NCBI RefSeq assembly: GCF_013623905.1
Contig: NZ_JABKDD010000005.1
Coordinates: 124,001 to 188,000 of the forward strand
Reading direction: 5' to 3'
DNA: 64,000 bases
From: Brevibacterium sediminis
Lineage (GTDB): Bacteria > Actinomycetota > Actinomycetes > Actinomycetales > Brevibacteriaceae
Shown here: positions 51,446 to 58,586 of the stretch, piece after piece
Numbering within the stretch: position 1 is the first letter of the stretch
Layout of the letters: each line of letters begins with the position of its first letter
Made by a program: the position numbers and the translations under genes
The notes under the pieces: generated by a model
Seen by the model: the letters and a program-made list of their open reading frames with translations, nothing else
The model's database searches: none
What the model was told of the DNA's origin: nothing

Positions 51446-52108
51446 TCAGCCGGCCAGCAGGGCGAGCGATCCGGTGGCGATGAGCGTGGTCAGGGTCGTC
51501 CAGGCGATGATCGCGATGCCCTGCCATAGCAGGATCCACGAGGTCTTCACACCAGCGCTGACGAGGATCGTGGAGGTGATCTGGGTGGGAATCGCCAGCG
51601 GTCCGAGCAGGCTCGCACCGGGGACGCCGAACCGAGTGAGGAACTTCTTGAACTTGACCCGCCCCTTGGACTCGGGCTTCCCACCTTCACCGAGGTGGCC
51701 CTCCGTCACCGTGTCACCGGCATTGCCGTCGGCCGCTGAATCCGGGGAGAGAACGTCGGCGGATCCATTCCGCGTGGCACTTGCCTCGGGCACAGCGCCA
51801 TCAACCGATCCGGAGCCGACACCTGCGCCGACTCCCACGGCCGCGAGCTCACGCTTTTCGCTCTGACGATTCACGACGGCGCGGCGCGCCCGGGCTCCGA
51901 GGAGCACGATGACGGTGACGCAGATGAAGTTGCCGATGGCTCCGGCGACTCCGGCGAGCACGGGGTTCATCCCGGCCCACACGCCGATGATCGAGGAGAT
52001 CTCACCCTCGATGAAGGGGATCGCCCCGGCCGCGGCGATGATGAACGGCTGAAGCAGGTCGGGAACCTGAGCGGCGAGACCTTGGAAGAATTCGATGATG
52101 GGATTCAT
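51446..52108 (-). CDS. small multidrug export-family membrane protein
   Basis: 220 residues of the small multi-drug export (PF06695-type) family. Two hydrophobic halves (PFIIAAAGAIPFIEGEISSIIG, FLTRFGVPGASLLGPLAIPTQITSTILVSAG) flank a variable hydrophilic linker of about 70 residues rich in Gly, Ala and Asp, which is longer than usual and includes a CTTCACCGAGGTGG repeat copy. The family is annotated as export but substrates are unproven. AGGAGGACACC precedes the ATG. A MerR-type promoter lies 68 bp upstream. Confidence 0.85.
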   Translation of the reverse strand: MNPIIEFFQGLAAQVPDLLQPFIIAAAGAIPFIEGEISSIIGVWAGMNPVLAGVAGAIGNFICVTVIVLLGARARRAVVNRQSEKRELAAVGVGAGVGSGSVDGAVPEASATRNGSADVLSPDSAADGNAGDTVTEGHLGEGGKPESKGRVKFKKFLTRFGVPGASLLGPLAIPTQITSTILVSAGVKTSWILLWQGIAIIAWTTLTTLIATGSLALLAG

Positions 52109-52175
52109 GGTGTCCTCCTGAACGTAATCGGCAGATCCCGGCCCGAATGAACCGGATCTGATGGTTGATACGTTC

Positions 52176-52206
52176 AGTACAGACTGTGTTCTCAGAACAG
52201 GGTCAA
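52176..52206 (-). promoter_or_regulatory. MerR-type promoter with 19-bp spacer
   Basis: Read on the minus strand, TTGACC (52206-52201) and TGTACT (52181-52176) are separated by 19 bp. The spacer contains the dyad GTTCT-G-AGAAC (52188-52198), extended to CTGT...ACAG. Elongated spacers with an internal dyad are the hallmark of MerR-activated promoters. The merR gene ends upstream at 53103-52318. Confidence 0.6.
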
Positions 52207-52317
52207 GCCCTCATCGTCGAACCCAGCGAATCCTCAGCTATCTTCCCTAGTCACTGTCTTCAGCTCTCTCCCTCAGCTCCCGACATCACTCCTTTTCCTC
52301 CGCCTCAGTCCCCTGCC

Positions 52318-53103
52318 TCAGCCCTCTTCCTCTGCGGCCACGTGCTTGATGAAAGCGATGAACCGCTCGCGATCTTCGTCCGGAATCTTGAGAGTCGGGA
52401 AGACAGAGATGAAGGCACGCTGGATGACGTCGATCTGTGCGTCGTTGTAGAGCTCTCTGAGCGAGCCGATGATCGCAGCCTGCCCCATCTTCACGTCCCC
52501 GGTCATCCGCTCAGTCGGCGCGAGGAGCCAGGGTTTCGCTTCGAGCTGTCGCTTCATGCTCGGAGCGATCTGCTCTGCCAAGCGTTCGCGGGTGGCGTCG
52601 TCGGCATCCTCGGCGAGCTCATCGACTTCCTGGTCGTACGGTGTGGTCTCGGACATGATGGACCGCATCTCCGCGAGCGCCGATTCCTCATACAGGGTCG
52701 AATAGATGTTCATCAGTGCGCGATCGGAATTCGACATCCGGGCGGCGATGTCGATGAAGCCTGAAGCAGTATCGATCGGCGCTCCGTGTTCGAGGAGTTG
52801 GGACACCTCGGTGCGTGCTTTTTCCAGGGCCGCGATCTGCTCACCGAGATCGACCTCAAGCTGTTTGAGGGCGAGTTGCTGCTGTTCGTGATCGTCGTCG
52901 ACCGAACCGATATCCGACAACGGGATCCCGAGTTCGCGCATCCGCCGGATCTGATGGAGTCGCAGCAGGTGGGAAGCCCCGTACTGTTTGTATCCGTTGC
53001 TCATCCGTTCGGGCTCGGTGAGCAGCCCGAGCTTGTGATAATGCCGAATCGTGTTGACCGTGGTGCCGGTCAGCCGCGCCAATTCGCTCGTGCTCCATCC
53101 CAC
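52318..53103 (-). CDS. MerR-family transcriptional regulator
   Basis: 261 residues. N-terminal winged helix of the MerR type (WSTSELARLTGTTVNTIRHYHKLGLLTEPERMSNGYKQYGASHLLRL), then a coiled helix with repeated Glu/Gln (DDDHEQQQLALKQLEVDLGEQIAALEKA) and a large helical C-terminal domain. The effector is unknown; no Cys pair for metals is present. The start is GTG 53103, with AAGGAC 8 nt upstream. It is the likely activator of the small multidrug export-type gene by the 19-bp-spacer promoter. Confidence 0.92.
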   Translation of the reverse strand: MGWSTSELARLTGTTVNTIRHYHKLGLLTEPERMSNGYKQYGASHLLRLHQIRRMRELGIPLSDIGSVDDDHEQQQLALKQLEVDLGEQIAALEKARTEVSQLLEHGAPIDTASGFIDIAARMSNSDRALMNIYSTLYEESALAEMRSIMSETTPYDQEVDELAEDADDATRERLAEQIAPSMKRQLEAKPWLLAPTERMTGDVKMGQAAIIGSLRELYNDAQIDVIQRAFISVFPTLKIPDEDRERFIAFIKHVAAEEEG

Positions 53104-53239
53104 GGTCAGGTCCTTCCGCCGATGCCGTGTAGTTCAGTGTCGATGAGGTCCTCGTCGACTCCCAACACCGCTCAGTCTAAGCGGACGGACTGACATGGTG
53201 AGCGGGAGAACCGACGTGGACGGTCTGATGTGCGCGGAC

Positions 53240-53252
53240 TACCGTGTAACCA
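53240..53252 (+). promoter_or_regulatory. leaderless-type -10 box of the HAD gene
   Basis: TACCGT (53240-53245) then 6 nt then ATG 53252; no SD sequence. Confidence 0.4.
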
Positions 53253-53974
53253 TGAGAGCAGGATTCGATTCGGTCAAGGCCCTCGTCTTCGACATGTTCG
53301 GCACCGTCGTCGACTGGCGCAGCAGTGTAGCCGCCGAGGTGGCCGTGCACTTGCGCGACCATGTTCCCGATCTCGTTCCGCTTGAGTTCGCCGACGCCTG
53401 GCGGGCCGAATATCAGCCGTCGATGGAGCGGGTGCGCAACGGTGACCGAGAGTTCGTTCGTTTGGATGTGCTCCACCGGGAGAATCTCGAGCACGTGCTC
53501 AGAGGTCTCGGCGTCGATCCGAACTCGATTCCCGCGCCGGTCCTCGACGAGACCAATCTTGCGTGGCATCGGCTCGATCCGTGGCCGGATGCGGTCGCAG
53601 GTTTGACCCGTTTGAAGGAGCAGTTCATCATCGCTCCACTGTCGAATGCGAACATCCGGTTGGCTCTCGACGTCGCCAAACGTGCTGGTCTTGCCTGGGA
53701 TGCGATCCTCGGCGCCGAGGTGGCGGCAGCCTATAAGCCGGACCCCGACGCGTATCTGCGGACCGCCGACATCCTCGGTCTCGAACCGCAGCAAGTCGCC
53801 ATGGTCGCTGCGCACAACAGCGATCTCGCCGCGGCGCAGCCCCTCGGGCTCAACACGGCTTTCGTTCGGCGCCCTACCGAGCATGGACCCGATCAGACCA
53901 TCGATCTCGAACCCACGGGCGACTGGGACGTCATTGCCGAGGATTTCGAGGACCTCGCTGACCAAATCGGCTGA
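53252..53974 (+). CDS. haloacid dehalogenase type II-like hydrolase
   Basis: 240 residues of the HAD superfamily. Nucleophile Asp in FDMFGTVVDW at about residue 13, SNAN (motif II) near 135, and YKPDP (motif III Lys) near 162, followed by MVAAHNSDLAAAQPLG. The order and FDMFGTVVDW favour 2-haloacid dehalogenases, though sugar phosphatases share the fold. The start is ATG 53252; a longer frame from 53195 exists, but the TACCGT box fits 53252. It is divergent from merR. Confidence 0.85.
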   Translation: MRAGFDSVKALVFDMFGTVVDWRSSVAAEVAVHLRDHVPDLVPLEFADAWRAEYQPSMERVRNGDREFVRLDVLHRENLEHVLRGLGVDPNSIPAPVLDETNLAWHRLDPWPDAVAGLTRLKEQFIIAPLSNANIRLALDVAKRAGLAWDAILGAEVAAAYKPDPDAYLRTADILGLEPQQVAMVAAHNSDLAAAQPLGLNTAFVRRPTEHGPDQTIDLEPTGDWDVIAEDFEDLADQIG

Positions 53975-54028
53975 CGCATCGTTTCGAACGGGTGCTGGGC
54001 CGGCAGTCCCTGCGGAACGCCAAAGTGA

Positions 54029-55309
54029 CTATTTCAGCGGCTTCAGCCCGCACCACTCGGCGATGAAGAGAGCGATGGTCTTCGTGATGTTGCGGACGGA
54101 CTCGATGTGGACGCGCTCGTCGAAGGCATGGATGTCGAGGGATCGGGGACCATAGGTCAGAGTCGGCATCGATCCATAGTTCGTGTACACCCGGCCGTCG
54201 AGGTAGCCCGGCGTGGAGAACGACCGCAGGGGCTGGCCGAACACATCCCGGTGGGCCGAGCCGAGGACGGCCTCGGCTTCTCCGCCTTCGTCGAGTCGAT
54301 ATCCTGCGGCGAAGAAGCCGGTTCGCTCCAGGCGTGGCAGGCGACTGTCCTGACCGCGCCGGGCGATGCTCGCGTGCCGGACGTGCTCCTGGATCTCTTC
54401 CCACGCCTGTTCCGGGTCGATCCCCGGATAGATGGCGGCGCGGACGGAGATCTCACACCATGACGGGACGCTGGAGGGCCAGTCTCCACCCGAGATCTCT
54501 CCGACGTTGAAGTTGATGGGATGATCGACATCCTCGAAGCCCGGGTACCGGTCCTTCTGGCCATTCCAATCCGCCTCGAGTGTGCGCAGGTCGGCGATCA
54601 CGTCATTTGTCGCGTCGAAGGCGTTGAAGCCCTTGCTCATCTCCCGGACATGACTCGGTTTCCCCTCGACACGAACGGTGAACCAGATGACTCCGACGTT
54701 GGTTCGCACCAGAGAGTTCTCTTCTGGTTCCGGGATGAGCACGGCGTCGCCGGTGTAGCCGCGCAGAAGTGCCGAAAGCGCTCCGTTGCCGGTGCTCTCT
54801 TCCTCCACCACGGATTGGAGATGGATCGGGGCTGCAGGAGAGAATCCGGCAGCGGAGATCGCGTCGAAGGCGAAGAGGTTGGCAGCGAGTCCGGCTTTCA
54901 TGTCCCCGGCGCCACGTCCGTACAGCCAGCCGTCCTCGACTCGAGGCTCGAAGGGCGGAGTAGTCCAATTCTCCAAGGGTCCGGTCGGAACGACATCCAC
55001 ATGACCTTGCAGGATCAGGGATCGGCCTTCCGAGACTGCCGGCCGATAGCTGCCTACGATGTTGAAGTCTTCGTCGTAGGGCACGGTCATCGGTCCGAAG
55101 CCCACGTGATCCTCGATGTCCTCTTCGTCGATGCGCCAGCGGTCGGTCTCCAGTCCCCTGTCGGCGAATTCCTGCTCCATGCGGTCCTGGATCGCCGCCT
55201 CACTGCCGCGGACAGAAGGACAGCGGATCAGATCACCGGTGAACTCAAGCTGACGATCGAACGCGTTGTCGACGGCGTCGGTGATGGCCTGGGCGACTTC
55301 TCGATTCAT
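54029..55309 (-). CDS. M20 ArgE/DapE-family deacylase
   Basis: 426-residue zinc peptidase fold. Ligands: His in LQGHVDVVPTG near 103, Asp in GRGAGDMKAG near 138, VVEEESTGNGA pair near 170, and a late His in LDIHAFDERV. A typical dimerisation domain lies between (VEGKPSHV). It removes an acyl group from an amino acid or amine; context (HAD on one side, SRPBCC on the other) does not give the substrate. The ATG has GGGAAGAG upstream. It is monocistronic. Confidence 0.92.
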   Translation of the reverse strand: MNREVAQAITDAVDNAFDRQLEFTGDLIRCPSVRGSEAAIQDRMEQEFADRGLETDRWRIDEEDIEDHVGFGPMTVPYDEDFNIVGSYRPAVSEGRSLILQGHVDVVPTGPLENWTTPPFEPRVEDGWLYGRGAGDMKAGLAANLFAFDAISAAGFSPAAPIHLQSVVEEESTGNGALSALLRGYTGDAVLIPEPEENSLVRTNVGVIWFTVRVEGKPSHVREMSKGFNAFDATNDVIADLRTLEADWNGQKDRYPGFEDVDHPINFNVGEISGGDWPSSVPSWCEISVRAAIYPGIDPEQAWEEIQEHVRHASIARRGQDSRLPRLERTGFFAAGYRLDEGGEAEAVLGSAHRDVFGQPLRSFSTPGYLDGRVYTNYGSMPTLTYGPRSLDIHAFDERVHIESVRNITKTIALFIAEWCGLKPLK

Positions 55310-55546
55310 GCTGTGCTCTTCCCAGTTCTCGTGTTGATGGTTGACGGTCCGAGCCCCGGAGACGCGGATGGCACGTACCTCTGTCGGCTATTCTGCATTC
55401 CTCAACGAGTATCCGGAAGAGTGACCGCATTTGCTGTGATTGATTGCGCACCCCCTCCCGTCACTTGGATCGAGCGTATAGCGTGGCCGTCAGGGACGGG
55501 TCGACCGACCCGTACTCCCGCCACCATCTGACGAAAGGTGACAAGC

Positions 55547-56011
55547 ATGAATGAGACGAGCATCAGCGCTTCCCGCACGATCGATGCCCCCGTAGAGGAC
55601 ATCTTCCACGTCCTCTCCAATCCAGAGCGTCATGCCGAGATCGACGGCTCGGGAATGGTCCAGTCGGATGACAAGACCGATCGCATCACCGAGGTCGGTC
55701 AGAAGTTCTCGATGAATATGCACTGGGACAAGATGGGCGGCGACTACAAGACCGACAACCACGTCATCGGCTATGAGGAGAACAAGCTTCTCGCCTGGAA
55801 GACGGCACCAGCCGGTGAGGAGCCACCGGGTTGGGAGTGGGTCTGGGAACTCACGTCCCACAGCCATGACTCGACCGAGGTCTCCGTGACCTATGACTGG
55901 AGCGCGGTCACCGACAAGGAGGTGCTCAAGCAGGTCGACTTCCCGGCCGTCAGCGAAGAGGACCTCGAGTCGTCCCTCGGCAACCTGGCAGCAGCGGTGT
56001 CCGGAGTCTAA
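55547..56011 (+). CDS. SRPBCC-family protein
   Basis: 154-residue START/Bet v1-like domain protein: SASRTIDAPVEDIFHVLSNPERHAEIDGSGMV is the usual N-terminal helix-grip start. Such proteins bind hydrophobic ligands or act as cyclases; no specific role here. GAAAGG lies 8 nt before the ATG. It is divergent from the M20 gene, and the 237-bp space 55310-55546 shows no other feature I can support. Confidence 0.85.
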   Translation: MNETSISASRTIDAPVEDIFHVLSNPERHAEIDGSGMVQSDDKTDRITEVGQKFSMNMHWDKMGGDYKTDNHVIGYEENKLLAWKTAPAGEEPPGWEWVWELTSHSHDSTEVSVTYDWSAVTDKEVLKQVDFPAVSEEDLESSLGNLAAAVSGV

Positions 56012-56061
56012 CGCCGCGCAGCAGCGCGCAGGCGCGGGTTCCTCACGCCTGACAGCACCCT

Positions 56062-56103
56062 GACGGCCCTGTTCGAACTCAGCGCAGTTCGTTCAGGGCC
56101 GTC
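56062..56103. terminator. bidirectional hairpin between convergent genes
   Basis: GACGGCCCTG (56062-56071) pairs with CAGGGCCGTC (56094-56103), with an inner GAACT/AGTTC stem. It lies 50 bp behind the SRPBCC stop and overlaps the stop of the minus-strand gene at 56079, so the same structure could serve both. Confidence 0.65.
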
Positions 56104-56378
56104 TCCGCGCGCCGACGACGGTCTTCGAGCGACATCTCCCACCAATATTCACCGCGTTCGCCGAGGCCGTTCTTCGCGACATCCACCCTCCGTCTCGCCT
56201 CCGCGAGATCTTTTCCATCGCCCCGCTTCTTCGCCTGCTTGACGGCGTTCCTCGCGGCGCCGAGGCGGCTCTTGAGTTCCTCGATCACGCTCGGTTCCAG
56301 TGCTGGGTCGGTTCGTCGCCACCGGCGTCCTTTGACGATCAGCCAACGCTCGTCATCATTGTCGCTGTTCTCGCTCAT
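56079..56378 (-). CDS. small basic helical protein of unknown function
   Basis: 99 residues, highly charged and helical (IEELKSRLGAARNAVKQAKKRGDGKDLAEARRRVDVAKNGLGERG). Proteins of this kind are sometimes labelled Tol biopolymer transport-related in actinobacteria, with no evidence I know of. The ATG overlaps the stop of the VOC gene (ATGA), making it the third gene of a tightly coupled unit. Confidence 0.7.
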   Translation of the reverse strand: MSENSDNDDERWLIVKGRRWRRTDPALEPSVIEELKSRLGAARNAVKQAKKRGDGKDLAEARRRVDVAKNGLGERGEYWWEMSLEDRRRRAETALNELR

Positions 56379-56824
56379 GCGACGAATATGCAGAACGGAT
56401 GGCCGGAGGGATCGGTGAAGACATACAGCGGTTCGTCCTCATCGTCGGTACGATCGACGCGCAGTTCGGCACCCAGGTCTTCGGCACGCTGCAGCTGTCG
56501 TTCCAGCATGGTCCGGTTCGGCACCGTGAGGTCGAGGTGCATCTGCATGGGGATGTCCGTTGCCGGCCACGTCGTCGGTTCGAGGCGATCAACCTGCTGA
56601 AAAGCGAGCTTCCGGTTCCCACTCGCATCAGTGAGCACCAGCCAGTCGGGGACCTCGGGCTCGGCACTCGTCCCTGAACTGCGACCGTCGGTCGGTTCGT
56701 CTCCCGGGCGATAGACGTAGCCGAGCAGCCGTCGATAGAACTCCGCGAGCATCCTCGGCTCGGTCGTATCGATGACGGTGTGGAGCAGCTCAGGAAATCC
56801 AGCGTCTTCCGCCTCATCCGTCAT
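56375..56824 (-). CDS. VOC-superfamily (glyoxalase-like) protein
   Basis: 149 residues with two beta-alpha-beta-beta units: LLHTVIDTTEPRMLAEFYRRLLGY and MHLDLTVPNRTMLERQLQRAEDLGAEL, ending FTDPSGHPFCIFV. A single VOC domain of the kind seen in resistance or dioxygenase-like small proteins; the role is unassigned. The start is ATG 56824, with GGAG 5 nt upstream; the longer frame from 56926 lies inside the previous gene. Stop/start overlaps on both sides (TGATGA, ATGA) show a three-gene operon. Confidence 0.88.
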   Translation of the reverse strand: MTDEAEDAGFPELLHTVIDTTEPRMLAEFYRRLLGYVYRPGDEPTDGRSSGTSAEPEVPDWLVLTDASGNRKLAFQQVDRLEPTTWPATDIPMQMHLDLTVPNRTMLERQLQRAEDLGAELRVDRTDDEDEPLYVFTDPSGHPFCIFVA

Positions 56825-57189
56825 CCGAGCTCCAACGGCGTGAGCACCGCGATTTTCCAGCCGTCTTCGATACGCACCAGCTGATACATGTTCCGCTCGT
56901 CGGGGGCACCTCCCTGATATTTCCACGTGACGTCGGCCCAGATGCTGTGGTCGGTCGATGCCGCCACCGTGACCTCGGCGTTCACCTCGGTGACGCCCGA
57001 GTACTGTCCGAAAGCGCTCGCGAAGAAGCTCTCCGTCTGCGCCGCCTCGGTGACGAGGATCCGCTGCCCCGGGAACTCGATGAGCGCCGGAACCGCGTAA
57101 TGATCGGCGATTGCTGCGGCGTCCCGATCGATGAGCGCACGGGTATAGGTGTCGAAGAACTGCCTGTGAACCTCTTTGTTCTCATTCAT
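56821..57189 (-). CDS. SnoaL/NTF2-like small protein
   Basis: 122 residues with the NTF2-like fold: VHRQFFDTYTRALIDRDAAAIADHYAVPALIEFPGQRIL, then strands ending WKIAVLTPLELG. Possible polyketide-cyclase or stress role; unassigned. The start is ATG 57189: TACAGT stands 6 nt before it with no SD, so it is probably leaderless; a longer frame to 57252 would read through that promoter. It is first gene of the three-gene unit with the VOC and the basic helical protein. Confidence 0.8.
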   Translation of the reverse strand: MNENKEVHRQFFDTYTRALIDRDAAAIADHYAVPALIEFPGQRILVTEAAQTESFFASAFGQYSGVTEVNAEVTVAASTDHSIWADVTWKYQGGAPDERNMYQLVRIEDGWKIAVLTPLELG

Positions 57190-57201
57190 GGGGCGACTGT
57201 A
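57187..57201 (-). promoter_or_regulatory. leaderless-type -10 box of the SnoaL-like gene
   Basis: On the minus strand TACAGT (57201-57196), then CGCCCC, then ATG. No SD is present. Confidence 0.45.
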
Positions 57202-57252
57202 CCGCTCGCTCCTGACACCGCCGCTGAGACCGAGCCTCGGAGGTACAGCCAA

Positions 57253-57281
57253 GGGACGCGCACCGTTTCGGTGCGCGTCCC
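57253..57281 (-). terminator. 13-bp perfect hairpin behind the dehydrogenase
   Basis: GGGACGCGCACCG (57253-57265) and CGGTGCGCGTCCC (57269-57281) with loop TTT. It lies 36 bp behind the butanediol dehydrogenase-like stop codon in its direction. No T-tract. Confidence 0.7.
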
Positions 57282-57316
57282 GATGTGACTGTCTCGGCTA
57301 ATCGAGAGTTTCTGAC

Positions 57317-58381
57317 TCAACTCATCGAGACGAGGATCTTCACCTCGTCGAGGCTCTTCGTCAGGCGCTCGAATCCGTCGCTGACGATATCGTCGGCGAG
57401 GATCTTCGAGGTGATGAACGGAGCCAGATCGACCTTGCCCGAACGGACGAGTTCGATCGCCTCGGCGTGGTCATCGGCATAGCCGACGCTGGCACCGAGG
57501 GTCCGATCCTGCATCATCAGTTTGCCGGTGAGATCGACCTCGACCGGTTTGCCATGGATGGCGATGACCTGCAGGCGACCGGTGGCGCCGAGCACGTCGA
57601 GCAGCTGTCCGACGACGGGGGCGGCACCAGCGGCGTCGAATGCGACGTCGGCCATAGCATCCGAGGTCTGCTCCGACACGATCGCCTTGAGATCTTCGCT
57701 CGTCGGGTCGACGACGACATCGGCGACGCCTGAGCTCTGCGCCTTCTCGCGACGGATCTGCGAGACCTCGCTGATGATCGTCTTCAGTCCCTTGGCCTTG
57801 AGTACGGCGGCGACGAGGAGGCCGATCGGTCCCGCTCCGCCGACGACTCCGACCTGTCCCTCGGCGGCCGTCGTCTGCTTGACTCCGTGGAGTGCCACAG
57901 CGAGTGGTTCGATCATCGCCGCCTGGTCCAGCGGCATATCACCCACCGGGTGGACCCACCGGGATTCGACGACGATGTGCTCGCTCAGACCGCCGCCGAG
58001 GCCGGAGATGCCGATGAAGCCCATCTGCTCGCAGAGGTTGTACGCACCGCGCTGGCACGCCGGGCACGTGCCGTCGACCATCAGCGGTTCGACGACCACC
58101 GAGTCACCGACCGACAGACCTTCGACTCCTTCGCCCAACTCTTCGACGACACCTGAGAATTCGTGGCCGAGCACCACGGGGAGGGTCTCTCCCGACAGCG
58201 GATGGGCATCCTCGGTGGTGGGGGCGGGCGGAATCGGACCATCATGGTACAGATGAAGGTCACTGCCGCAGATTCCGTTGTAAGCGGGGGCGATCTTCAC
58301 GGTTCCCGGGCGGGTCTGGGGCTCGTCGATCTCCTCGACTCGCAGATCCTCTTTGCCGTAATAACGGACTGCTTTCATCAC
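57317..58381 (-). CDS. (R,R)-butanediol dehydrogenase-like zinc alcohol dehydrogenase
   Basis: 354-residue medium-chain dehydrogenase. Catalytic zinc ligands in CGSDLH and GHEFSG; Rossmann motif VGGAGPIGLLV near 190. The N-terminal layout (GICGSDLHLYHDGPI, PLSGETLPVVLGHEFSG, GAYNLCEQMGFIGISGLGGGLSEHI) is that of 2,3-butanediol dehydrogenases. The structural zinc lobe has three cysteines in the GTCPACQRGAYNLC segment. It likely interconverts acetoin and butanediol. AGGAG lies 9 nt before the first of two ATG codons. It is divergent from the SNF2 helicase. Confidence 0.92.
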   Translation of the reverse strand: MMKAVRYYGKEDLRVEEIDEPQTRPGTVKIAPAYNGICGSDLHLYHDGPIPPAPTTEDAHPLSGETLPVVLGHEFSGVVEELGEGVEGLSVGDSVVVEPLMVDGTCPACQRGAYNLCEQMGFIGISGLGGGLSEHIVVESRWVHPVGDMPLDQAAMIEPLAVALHGVKQTTAAEGQVGVVGGAGPIGLLVAAVLKAKGLKTIISEVSQIRREKAQSSGVADVVVDPTSEDLKAIVSEQTSDAMADVAFDAAGAAPVVGQLLDVLGATGRLQVIAIHGKPVEVDLTGKLMMQDRTLGASVGYADDHAEAIELVRSGKVDLAPFITSKILADDIVSDGFERLTKSLDEVKILVSMS

Positions 58382-58586
58382 TGCACACTCCTTCGACTCG
58401 AGGTCGGTCGGAGCCGGAATGTTCCGATCGACCGTTCACTTCCGACCGTACCCCCGCCCCGTATCGTCGGCAATGAATTCCCGGCGAAGGTGAGCAACGA
58501 GACAACAACGCCCCGACGTTGCCGATGACCCCGCCCCTGACACAGCTCCGTCACCCCATGTCACCCTCCAATGAGAAGATGGCATC

